Below are positions 20,162 through 29,915 of a stretch of DNA of 64,000 nucleotides, piece after piece. Numbering within the stretch: position 1 is the stretch's first letter; every line of letters begins with the position of its first letter. The position numbers and the translations under genes were made by a program. The notes under the pieces were generated by a model, which did no database searches, was not told where the DNA came from, and saw only the letters and a list, made by a program, of their open reading frames with translations. Source of the DNA: Streptomyces canus (lineage in GTDB: Bacteria; Actinomycetota; Actinomycetes; Streptomycetales; Streptomycetaceae); assembly GCF_041435015.1 (NCBI RefSeq), contig NZ_CP107989.1:2294001-2358000 (forward strand), in the 5' to 3' direction.

Positions 20162-21147
20162 TCGGTCTCGACACGTATGTGAAGGGCGTGCTCGACGGGA
20201 AGCGGGCGATCGTGGCCCGCGCCATCACCCTCGTCGAGTCCACGCACCCCCGACACCGGTCGCAGGCACAGGAGTTGCTCACCGAGCTGCTCCCGCACAG
20301 CGGCCGGGCCCGGCGGATCGGGGTCAGCGGGGTGCCGGGCGTGGGGAAGTCGACGTTCATCGACGCGTTCGGCACGATGCTCACCTCGCTGGGGCACCGG
20401 GTGGCGGTGCTCGCGGTGGACCCGTCCTCCACTCGCACGGGCGGCTCGATCCTGGGCGACAAGACCCGGATGGAGCGCCTGGCGGTCGACCCTGCCGCCT
20501 TCGTACGGCCCTCCCCCAGCGCGGGCACACTCGGCGGAGTGGCGAAGGCGACCCGGGAGTCGATGGTCGTGATGGAGGCCGCCGGCTACGACGTGATCCT
20601 GGTCGAGACCGTCGGCGTCGGCCAGTCGGAGACCGCGGTCGCCGACATGGTCGACTCCTTCCTGCTGCTGAGTCTGGCCCGCACCGGCGACCAGCTCCAG
20701 GGCATCAAGAAGGGCGTCCTGGAACTCGCCGACGTGATCGCGGTGAACAAGGCGGACGGCCCGCACGAGCGTGACGCCCGCTCGGCCGCACGTGAACTGG
20801 CGGGCGCACTGCGGCTCATGCACGGCAAGGACGCCTTCTGGACTCCCCCGGTACTGAGTTGCAGTGCCCGCGAGTCGGCCGGCCTGGACGTGGTGTGGGA
20901 ACGGCTCGAGCAGCACCGGACGCTCCTCGACTCCACCGGGCGGCTCACCGCCAAGCGGCGCGACCAGCAGGTCGGCTGGGCCTGGGCGATGGTGCGGGAC
21001 GAACTCCTCGGCCGCCTGCACGCCGACCCGGCCGTGCAGTCCCTCGCCCCGGGCCTCGAACAGCAGGTCCGGGAGGGCCGGTTGACGGCCACGCTGGCCG
21101 CCGAGCGGATCCTGGAGGCGTTCGGTCAGGACACCGAGCGCAGGTAG
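20158..21147 (+). CDS. meaB: Methylmalonyl-CoA mutase-associated GTPase MeaB
   Basis: A 329-residue G3E-family P-loop GTPase. Walker A is [14 protein letters not shown], switch regions include [20 protein letters not shown] and [10 protein letters not shown], and the base-specificity motif is VNKADG. MeaB chaperones the mutase, gating adenosylcobalamin loading and preventing loss of the radical cofactor. The GTG at 20158 overlaps the mutB stop by 4 nt (GTGA), so mutA-mutB-meaB form a coupled operon. Its 3' end overlaps the convergent importer pseudogene by 22 bp. Confidence 0.93.
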
Positions 21148-22108
21148 GTGCCAAGGCGGGCGATCGCCGACGGGTTGCGGGGGCTCTCGACCAGGTCGAC
21201 GCAGTCGAGGACGAAGATCCGCTTGTGTTCGACGGCGGAGACGCCCCGCAACGGGCCGTAGGAGAGCAGGAACTTCTTCTTCCGCTCGGCGCTCACGTCG
21301 CCGTAGTCGCAGACGACGATGACGTCGGGGTTCCGCTCGACGACGCTCTCCCAGCCGGCCGTGGTCCACGAATCGTCCACGTGGTGCATGACGTTGACCC
21401 CGCCGGCCTTGCTGATGATCTCGTCGGGGGTGGCCCAGCGGCCTGAGGTGAAGGGCTGGTCCTGGCCGCTGTCGTAGAGGAAGACCTTGGGCTTCTTCGG
21501 GAGTGCCTGCGCTGCGACGGCGGCGACCTGCTTCTGAAGCCGGCGATCAGCGTGGCCGCGCGCTTCTCCACACCGAACAGCTTCCCGAGGTTGGTGAGGT
21601 CGGCGTACAGGGCCTCGAGGGGCGGCATGATGCCGCGGGAGGTCTGGGTACGGCCGTTGCGGCAGGACTCGGTGAGGACGTACGAGGGGATGCCGAGCTT
21701 CTTCAGCGCGTCCGGGGTGAAGCCGTTGTCGTCGCGGAAGCCGTAGTTCCAGCCGGCGAAGACGAAGTCGCCCTTGGCGTCGAGGACGTTCTCCTTGGTG
21801 AGCTGGTCCTTGGAGAGCCACGTGACCTTGTCGTAGCCGTCCTTCCAGGGCACGCCGGTCAGGTCGCCCTTGTCGTCGGGCATGGCGAACCCGGCCATGC
21901 GGTCCTCCAGACCGAGCGCGAACATCAGCTCGGTGATCCCGACGTCGTTGGTGACGACACGTTCCGGGACCTTGTCGTAGGTGACCTTCCGGCCGCAGTT
22001 GGTGAGGGTGACGGAGGTGGACCTCCCGTCGTCGGACGACTCGACGGTCGCACCGCAGCCGGTGGCTGCAGCGGCGAGACACAGGGCGGCGGCGAGCAGC
22101 TTGCGCAT
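21126..22108 (-). pseudogene. Frameshifted ABC-transporter substrate-binding lipoprotein (BtuF-like)
   Basis: From the ATG at 22108 the protein has a lipoprotein signal with lipobox ATGCG and a periplasmic-binding fold (VTLTNCGRKVTYDKVPERVV, TELMFALGLEDRMAGFA, FVFAGWNYGFRDDNGF). The frame breaks after AATLIAG near 21540. A single missing base is enough to restore LQKQVAAVAAQALPKKPKVF, then TPDEIISKAGGVNVMHHVDD, to the stop at 21126. The family delivers corrinoids or ferric siderophores to an inner-membrane permease. The cobalamin riboswitch upstream points to a corrinoid. The break could be real or a sequencing error, but the neighbouring transporter genes are independently broken. Confidence 0.8.
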
Positions 22109-22116
22109 GGGGATGC

Positions 22117-22886
22117 TTACGGGAGCAGGTCGAAAGGGAGCTGGAGGGCGCCGGTCTCCGGATGCCGTACGGCGTGGGCGCGGACCCCGAACACCTCCGC
22201 GAGCAGCGTCGGTTGGAGCACGTCGTGCGGTGGTCCCGAGACGACGATCCGGCCGCCCGCGATGACGTACAGGAGATCGCAGTGCGCGGCGGCCAGGTTG
22301 AGGTCGTGCAGGGCGGCCAGCACGGTGAGGCCGCTGCCGCGGACCAGGGACAGGACGTCCAACTGGTGGGCGATGTCGAGGTGGTTGGTCGGCTCGTCGA
22401 GGACCAGAACACGCGGCTGCTGGGCCAACGCGCGGGCGATCAGCACCCGTTGTCTCTCACCGCCCGACAGGGCGAGGAAGCCGCGGTCGGCGAGGTGCCG
22501 TACACCGGTCCGGTCCATCGCGTCGGCGCAGATCTCCTGGTCCGCGGCGGCCGTACGGCCCCGGTGCGGCAGCCGGCCCATGGCGACCACCTCGGCGACG
22601 GTGAAGTCGAACTCGGCGGACGACTCCTGCGGCAGCGCGGCCAGCACCCGGGCGGCGGCGCGCGGGTCCATGGTGTGCACGTCGTCGCTCCGGTCAGCCC
22701 GGCCCACAGGAACCGGAACACCTGTGCCCACCCGATCCCGGCGGCCCCGAGGGCGACACCGCACCCGAGCGAGAGCACCAGCAGGAGTGCCAGACCGAGG
22801 ACCGGCGGGACCACGGGTATGCGGCGGGGAACCGGACTTCGGGGCACGGCAGGAACGTCCTTCGCCAAGGGCCGCCTCCCGGACAT
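22117..22886 (-). pseudogene. Deletion-fused permease N-terminus and ATPase C-terminus of the BtuCD-like importer
   Basis: The first part, from the ATG at 22886, is a FecCD-type permease N-terminus: basic stretch, first membrane helix ([20 protein letters not shown]), then [16 protein letters not shown]. At about 22695 it jumps into the C-terminal two thirds of an ABC ATPase in another frame: [20 protein letters not shown] with the Q-loop, [30 protein letters not shown] and the AALHDL H-loop, ending at 22117. The ATPase has no Walker A, and some 280 permease residues are gone. One deletion of roughly 1 kb explains both losses. The importer cannot work. Confidence 0.82.
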
Positions 22887-22959
22887 GCAGCGGAAGACGA
22901 GCCCGTACGACCGTGCCGGCCGCGCGATCCCCTCTCGCAGTCCTCGGCGAGCAGTGAAC

Positions 22960-23085
22960 GGTGTCGCGCCACCCACAGGTGATCGGGCTCGCGCGACGCA
23001 CCACCTGGTCACCGCGCACACCGTTGCGGGTCAGCGCCGGAATCTCACCGGACTTCCCCCGCGGGAGGCTCGGGGAGCGTAACAA
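22960..23085 (-). ncRNA. Cobalamin riboswitch
   Basis: On the minus strand the leader of the importer remnant contains GGGAAGTCCGGTGAGATTCC, GGCGCTGACCC and GCAACGGT in uninterrupted order. These match the conserved core and B12 box of adenosylcobalamin riboswitches. A further AGCCCGATCACCTG element follows about 40 nt downstream, as in actinobacterial examples. Binding of cobalamin would repress the downstream transporter genes. The riboswitch core looks intact although the genes it should control are broken. Boundaries are approximate. Confidence 0.85.
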
Positions 23086-23118
23086 ACAGGGGTGAAGGCG
23101 CCACCGTGGCCCCGGCGG

Positions 23119-23694
23119 TCAGGCCTGTGGAATGTCCCTGCCGGTCGGCCGGTACTCCAGCAGCAGAACCCGCCCGTCCAGGGCCCGGTGGCCGATCAGG
23201 GCCAGGTCGGCCGACGCGATGCCCGCGAAGAACGGCTCGCGGCCCGAGGCTCCCAGCAGCAGGGGGAACGTCATGAGCCTGAGGCGGTCGACGAGGCCGG
23301 CGCCGCACAGCTGCCGTGCCAGGGTGAGGCTCCCCATGGTGCGGAGCGGTACCCGACTTTCGCGCTTGAGCCTGTCGACCTCGGCGACGACGTCGTCACG
23401 GCAGACGCGGGTGTTCGGCCACGAGGCCGCCTCCAGAGTTCTCGAGAACACGATCGTGTTCAGCTGGGCCAGCCGGTGCGACGACGCGTCCCGCGCCTCC
23501 TCGGGCAGGCCCGCGAGCGCCTCGTAGGTCCGTCGGCCGAGGATCACGAGTTGCGGCAGGGCGAGTTCGGCGGTGATCCACTCCTCGAGTTCGGGGCCGG
23601 GGTATCCGAAGTAGCCGGGCGAGCTGGCCCCGCCGGCCCATCCGTCCACGGAGAGGAACAGATCGACGGTCAGGGGCTGTGTCCGGGTCCGCAT
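23119..23694 (-). CDS. Dihydrofolate reductase-family (RibD C-terminal-like) protein
   Basis: A 191-residue protein of the DHFR/RibD_C fold: VDLFLSVDGWAGG at the N-terminus, LVILGRRTYEALAGLP, VFSRTLEAASWPNTRV and TMGSLTLARQLCGAGLVD. These proteins bind NADPH, and most small actinobacterial members have no assigned substrate. The ATG at 23694 is chosen because AGGAGG lies 7 nt upstream, although the frame extends to 23769. It is transcribed towards the cobalamin riboswitch, with no sign of a functional link. Confidence 0.82.
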   Translation of the reverse strand: MRTRTQPLTVDLFLSVDGWAGGASSPGYFGYPGPELEEWITAELALPQLVILGRRTYEALAGLPEEARDASSHRLAQLNTIVFSRTLEAASWPNTRVCRDDVVAEVDRLKRESRVPLRTMGSLTLARQLCGAGLVDRLRLMTFPLLLGASGREPFFAGIASADLALIGHRALDGRVLLLEYRPTGRDIPQA

Positions 23695-23991
23695 GGCCGG
23701 TCCTCCTGGTGCTCGTGTGTCGTGGCCCTTGCACCGGATACGTCGAAGCCGATCCGGACTTCTCGACACCCGCCGGAGGTCGGACTTCGCGGCACCCCGA
23801 CAGGAGCGGCCCGTTCACCCCCCGCGTCGACGACCCCGGGTGCGAGCCCCGTCCCGCCCACCGCGGCACCTGCGTAGACCGCGGAGCCCGCACGACATCG
23901 CCCCGCCCGGAGAGGCGACGAGCATCACAAGTGGTCAGCTCCGCAACGGAGTTGACAGGTCAGGAGCGGGCGGTCGCTCCAGGCCCGGACG

Positions 23992-24771
23992 TCACACAGC
24001 CGGTCGGGGCTGGGGACTCTGAGACTCCGGCCCCGCCTCCCGCACCGCCACGTCGTCGGACGGGGTCGTCGGGGTCTCCCGCACCTTGGCGACGGCCACC
24101 GCCATCTGCTGTCGCAGTTCCTCCGGCACCTGGGTGCCGTGGATGGCTCCCATCAGGTCCTGCGCGAGGTGGTGCAGCTTGGTGTTGGTGTTCTGGGAGG
24201 CGGTGACGAGCACCGTCCAGGCGTCCTCGGCACTCAGCCCGAAGGTGGCCATGACGATCCCGCGGGCCACGTCGATGGTCGGCCGGGTCCGCATCGCCCG
24301 GCGCAGCTGGTCGACCTCCAGGCGCAGCTCCTGGTCGACGTCCGTGTCCCGGGACCGCTCCTCGGGGACGGTCGCGCGCTCGGCGGTCGGGGCGTCGGGG
24401 TTTCCGGAGTCCTCGGTCACGAACAATTCGCGGGCACCGGTCAGGTCGAGCAGGCGCCCGACGGCCGGGCTGTACGCCCGGACGGTGACCGTCTTGCCCT
24501 GGTCGAGGGCCTCCCGGCGCAGGTCCAGCAGGAGGTTGAGGCCGCCGCAGTCGCAGAACCCGACTGCGTCCAGATCCAGGTCCACGCCGGTGGCCGAGCG
24601 GTCCAGAACGGCGTACAGCTCGGACTGGAGCGCCTGGGCTCCGACGTCGAACTCACCGCGGCAGGTGACGTCCGTCCGTTCCCCGGCCACCACGGCCTCG
24701 ATCGTGGCCAGACACGGCGGACGCGCGTCCAGCGTGGTGAGGCGCTGCGCCGAGTGCGCAGATTCCGGCAT
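23992..24771 (-). CDS. STAS-ANTAR fusion protein (putative RNA-binding antiterminator)
   Basis: About 259 residues. The N-terminal half is a STAS domain (VTCRGEFDVGAQALQSELYA, LDAVGFCDCGGLNLLLDLRR). The position normally held by the phosphorylatable serine reads D-C-G-G. After an acidic linker there is a coiled stretch (LRLEVDQLRRAMRTRPTIDV) and an ANTAR domain (ARGIVMATFGLSAEDAWTVL, SQNTNTKLHHLAQDLM). ANTAR domains bind paired RNA hairpins and prevent transcription termination. The ATG at 24771 has a GAGGGAGAGG ribosome binding site; 24786 is an alternative. It is divergent from the small HTH gene at 24903. Confidence 0.85.
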   Translation of the reverse strand: MPESAHSAQRLTTLDARPPCLATIEAVVAGERTDVTCRGEFDVGAQALQSELYAVLDRSATGVDLDLDAVGFCDCGGLNLLLDLRREALDQGKTVTVRAYSPAVGRLLDLTGARELFVTEDSGNPDAPTAERATVPEERSRDTDVDQELRLEVDQLRRAMRTRPTIDVARGIVMATFGLSAEDAWTVLVTASQNTNTKLHHLAQDLMGAIHGTQVPEELRQQMAVAVAKVRETPTTPSDDVAVREAGPESQSPQPRPAV

Positions 24772-24854
24772 GGCCCTCTCCCTCATGTGCTCGGCTGCCT
24801 CTGCCTCTCAGATTCCCTCTGTCCGACCACGTACGTCAACCAATACATGAAATT

Positions 24855-24896
24855 ACGTTCAGGTTTTTGAATGCGTGAACATAGGGTCGCTAGACT
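24855..24896 (+). promoter_or_regulatory. Candidate promoter/operator of the small HTH gene
   Basis: A TTGAAT (24867-24872) and a TAGACT (24891-24896) are separated by 18 bp, close to a vegetative sigma-70-type promoter, only 6 bp before the ATG at 24903. Transcription would thus start at or near the start codon (leaderless). The inverted repeat TTCA-N6-TGAA (24858-24871) overlaps the -35 element and could be an autoregulatory operator. Confidence 0.45.
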
Positions 24897-24902
24897 GCCG
24901 TC

Positions 24903-25247
24903 ATGGATGGAGTGCCCGAATCACACACCGGATGGACGTTCGTCACCAACCACGCACGCGTGCTGGCCGTGATCGCCGACAATCACAGCGCCCGGATCCG
25001 CGACATCGCCGCACACTGCCGCCTCACCGAACGCGCCGTCCAGAAGATCATTTCCGATCTGGAGCAGGACGGATACCTCTCGCACGTGCGGGAGGGCCGC
25101 ACCAACACCTACCGCATCGAGCCGGGCAAGGTCCTGCGCCATCCCGCCGAGGCCGGCCTGACGGTGGCGTCACTGCTCTCCCTGCTCGTCCAGGACGAGG
25201 CGGACCGCAGCCCGTTCTCCGACAGCCGGCGGCACACACCGGCCTGA
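24903..25247 (+). CDS. Small winged-helix transcriptional regulator (MarR/ArsR-like)
   Basis: A 114-residue protein made almost entirely of one winged helix-turn-helix: RVLAVIADNHSARIRDIAAH, CRLTERAVQKIISDLEQDGY and a wing YLSHVREGRTNTYRIEPGK. It lacks the dimerisation helices of full MarR proteins and any sensor domain. Small actinobacterial wHTH proteins of this type often regulate themselves and a divergent neighbour, here the STAS-ANTAR gene. No strong ribosome binding site is seen, consistent with leaderless expression. Confidence 0.8.
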   Translation: MDGVPESHTGWTFVTNHARVLAVIADNHSARIRDIAAHCRLTERAVQKIISDLEQDGYLSHVREGRTNTYRIEPGKVLRHPAEAGLTVASLLSLLVQDEADRSPFSDSRRHTPA

Positions 25248-25532
25248 CGCGGCGCACAGACCCCACCCGCCTCGGCAGGCGGCTCGCACACCGGGAACAC
25301 ACCCCGACGCGACCGCGATCAGCAGGGGTGAGATTCCGGAAACGCCGCGTTCATGACAACCAGGGCCGTCGGTAACAACCGCTTTCTAGCGTGACGGGCC
25401 GTGGGATCCGAGTCGTATACAGGGTCATGAACCGCTCATGACGGCCCGTCGACCTCCCGGCCTGCCGACGACGCCAAGACGGGGCTCCCACGCATCCCCC
25501 ACCGCCCGCACGAGAGCACCGGGAGGCGTGAC

Positions 25533-27179
25533 ATGAGCACCACAGAGTCGCGGCCGGCAAAGGCAGACCCGTCGAAATCCGCCGATCAGGCGGTCAAGGA
25601 GACCCTGGAGGACTACACCCTCCGGTTCGCGCCCCGCAGCTACCGCCGCTGGACCCCCATGGTCGTGGCCACCACGGCACTCGGCGGCATCGCGTACATG
25701 GCCGACTTCTCCATCGGCGCCGGCATCGGCCTGGCCCACGGCACCGGCAACGCGCTCGTGGCGATCGCGGTCGCCGCCGTCGTCATCTTCGTCACCGGCT
25801 TCCCCCTCGCCTACTACGGCGCCCGCTACAACATCGACCTCGACCTGATCACCCGCGGCTCCGGCTTCGGCTACTACGGCTCGGTCCTCACCAGCGTCAT
25901 CTTCGCCAGCTTCACCTTCATCTTCTTCGCCCTCGAAGGCTCGATCATGGCCCAGGGCCTCAAGCTCGGCCTCGGACTGCCCTTGTGGCTGGGTTACCTG
26001 GTCTCCACGTTGATGGTGATCCCGCTGGTCATCTACGGCATGAAGGCGCTCAGCAAGCTCCAGGTCTGGACAACCCCGGTCTGGCTGCTGCTGATGGTCG
26101 GCCCGCTGGTCTACCTGATCGCCACCGACCCGGGCACCGTCGACCGCTTCCTCGCCTACGCGGGCACCGACGGCGACGGCGGGGTCAACACCGCCTCCGT
26201 GCTGCTGGGCGCGGGTGTGTGCCTCTCGCTCATCGCGCAGATCGGTGAGCAGATCGACTATCTGCGCTTCATGCCACCCAAGACCGAGGCGAACAAGCGC
26301 ACTTGGTGGACCGCGGTGGTCATGGCCGGACCCGGCTGGGTGGTGCTCGGCGCGCTCAAGCAGGCCATCGGTGTCTTCCTCGCCGTCTACATCCTGGCCA
26401 AGGTCGGACCGGACGTCGCGCCCGAGCCGATCCAGCAGTTCAAGGGCGCCTTCGACGCGATGATGCCGTCCTGGCTGGTGCTCCCGCTGGCCGTGGCCCT
26501 CGTCGTGATCAGCCAGATCAAGATCAACGTGACGAACGCCTACTCCGGCTCGCTCGCCTGGACCAACTCCTTCACCCGGCTCTCCAGGCACTACCCCGGC
26601 CGCATGGTCTTCGTCCTGGTCAACCTGGGCTTCGCGCTGGTCCTGATGGAGGCCGACATGTTCAGCTTCCTCAACGACATCCTGGGCTTCTACTCGAACT
26701 GCGCGATCGCCTGGGTCGTCACCGTCGCCACCGACATAGGCATCAACAAGTACCTGCTCAAACTGTCCCCGCTCGCCCCCGAGTTCCGGCGCGGCATGCT
26801 CTACGCGGTCAACCCCGTGGGTGTGGTGGCCTTCGTCGCCGCGTCCGGCCTGTCCATCGCCATGTACTTCCACGGCCTCGGCGACACCCTCCAGCCGTAC
26901 TCCCCCGTCGCCGCCGCCGTCATCGCCTTCGTCCTCACCCCGCTGATGGCCATCGTCACCAAGGGCAAGTACTACCTGCGCCGCGCGGACGACGGCATCG
27001 ACGAGCCCATGCTCGACGCGGAGGGCAACCCCAGCGCGGTCACCTACGACTGCCACGTCTGCCACCAGCCCTACGAGCGCCCGGACCTGGCCGCCTGCGC
27101 CACCCACGACGCGGTGGTCTGCTCCCTGTGCCTGAGCACGGACAAGACCGGCGACCACGTCCTGCCCGCCACCGTCTGA
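25533..27179 (+). CDS. NCS1-family nucleobase:cation symporter with C-terminal Cys/His domain
   Basis: The 548-residue protein has about 12 hydrophobic segments and NCS1 (purine-cytosine permease) features: YTLRFAPRSYRRWTPMVVA before TM1, FSIGAGIGLAHGTGNALVAI, GQIGEQID-like segment AQIGEQIDYLRFMPPKTEAN and QIKINVTNAYSGSLAWTN. It would import a nucleobase or related compound with H+ or Na+. Unusually, the cytoplasmic tail ends with a compact metal-site pattern: CHVC at residues 507-510, C522-x2-H525 and CSLC at 530-533. It lies 285 bp downstream of the wHTH gene and ends before the convergent rox gene. No nucleobase-degrading enzyme is adjacent. Confidence 0.85.
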   Translation: MSTTESRPAKADPSKSADQAVKETLEDYTLRFAPRSYRRWTPMVVATTALGGIAYMADFSIGAGIGLAHGTGNALVAIAVAAVVIFVTGFPLAYYGARYNIDLDLITRGSGFGYYGSVLTSVIFASFTFIFFALEGSIMAQGLKLGLGLPLWLGYLVSTLMVIPLVIYGMKALSKLQVWTTPVWLLLMVGPLVYLIATDPGTVDRFLAYAGTDGDGGVNTASVLLGAGVCLSLIAQIGEQIDYLRFMPPKTEANKRTWWTAVVMAGPGWVVLGALKQAIGVFLAVYILAKVGPDVAPEPIQQFKGAFDAMMPSWLVLPLAVALVVISQIKINVTNAYSGSLAWTNSFTRLSRHYPGRMVFVLVNLGFALVLMEADMFSFLNDILGFYSNCAIAWVVTVATDIGINKYLLKLSPLAPEFRRGMLYAVNPVGVVAFVAASGLSIAMYFHGLGDTLQPYSPVAAAVIAFVLTPLMAIVTKGKYYLRRADDGIDEPMLDAEGNPSAVTYDCHVCHQPYERPDLAACATHDAVVCSLCLSTDKTGDHVLPATV

Positions 27180-27278
27180 CACCACCCGGCAGACCCGCTG
27201 GGGGGGCATACGGGGTCGGCGGTGGGTGGAGCCGGTTGCCGCCAAGAAGCGCTACGCGGGCCACGGCGGCACCGTGCT

Positions 27279-28895
<1,617 letters not shown>

Positions 28896-29915
28896 TCAGC
28901 CCGCCTGCGGTTGCAGATAGCGCGCCAGCAGGTCGTCCAGCGTCACCATGCCCGTGAGCGCGCCCGCCTCGTCGCGTACGACCGCCAGAGAGGCCCGGTT
29001 GCGGCGGAGCAGGTCGATCGCGTCGGCGACCTTCGTGTCCTCCTTCAGTTCCGGAACCGGGCGGGCGAGGGTGCGCGCGGTCGAGGTGCGGCCCTGGGCG
29101 CGGGCGACCAGGGCGTCGCGGGCGTGGAGGGAGCCGAGGACGAGATCGCCCTCGCGGACCAGCATGCGGGTGCGGTCGTGGTCGGCGGCCGTGCGCAGGA
29201 TGGTCTCGAGGTCGGCGGTGCCGACCACCGAGGTGATCTCCGCGGCCGGGATCCGAAGGTCGGCGACCGGGGTCTCGGGCTCGGTGAGCGAGCGGGTGAG
29301 CAGCTCCGAGTCGGCCTCGCTGATCAGTCCGAGCCGCTCCGACTCCTCGACCAGGTGGGTGAGTTGCTCCCGGTTGTGCACCGCGGCCAGTTCGTCGCGC
29401 GGGGTGACCCGGCACAGCCGTACCAGTGCGTTGCTCATGCTGTTCAGCACCGAGATCAGCGGCCGGACGATCTTGACCACGCCCCAGAAAGGCGGCGCGA
29501 GCAGCATCGCGGAACGCTCGGGGTGGGCGATGGCCCAGGACTTGGGGGCCATCTCGCCGAGCACCATGTGCAGGAACACCACGACGACCATGGCGAACAC
29601 GAAGGCCACGGCGTAGCTGACCGCGCTGGGCAGGCCCACGTCGTGCAGCAGGGGGTCGAGAGCGTGGGAGATCGCGGGCTTGGAGACCGAACCGAGGCCC
29701 AGGGTGCAGACGGTGATGCCCAACTGGGCGCCGGCCAGCATCAGCGACAGCTCGCGCATCCCGGCCAGGGCCGCCTTCGCACCGCGCCGGCCCTCCGCCG
29801 CGGCCTTCTCCATGCGGTGCCGCTTGGCGGCGACCAGGGCGAACTCCGCGGCGACGAAGAACCCGCTGCCGATCAGCAGCAGAACGGTGACGAAGAGCGC
29901 CATCGGGAAACTCAT
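28896..29915 (-). CDS. CNNM/HlyC-type membrane protein with CBS domains (short form), fourth of four
   Basis: A 339-residue protein with an N-terminal DUF21 transmembrane domain (ALFVTVLLLIGSGFFVAAEF, LAGAQLGITVCTLGLG, VFLHMVLGEMAPKSWAIAHP) and a CBS pair (LRIPAAEITSVVGTADLETI, VRDEAGALTGMVTLDDLLAR). It lacks the C-terminal CorC_HlyC domain of its upstream neighbour. Family members are linked to Mg2+/Co2+ transport or export. The ATG at 29915 overlaps the stop of the upstream gene by 4 nt, so the two are a translational pair. Confidence 0.86.
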   Translation of the reverse strand: MSFPMALFVTVLLLIGSGFFVAAEFALVAAKRHRMEKAAAEGRRGAKAALAGMRELSLMLAGAQLGITVCTLGLGSVSKPAISHALDPLLHDVGLPSAVSYAVAFVFAMVVVVFLHMVLGEMAPKSWAIAHPERSAMLLAPPFWGVVKIVRPLISVLNSMSNALVRLCRVTPRDELAAVHNREQLTHLVEESERLGLISEADSELLTRSLTEPETPVADLRIPAAEITSVVGTADLETILRTAADHDRTRMLVREGDLVLGSLHARDALVARAQGRTSTARTLARPVPELKEDTKVADAIDLLRRNRASLAVVRDEAGALTGMVTLDDLLARYLQPQAG

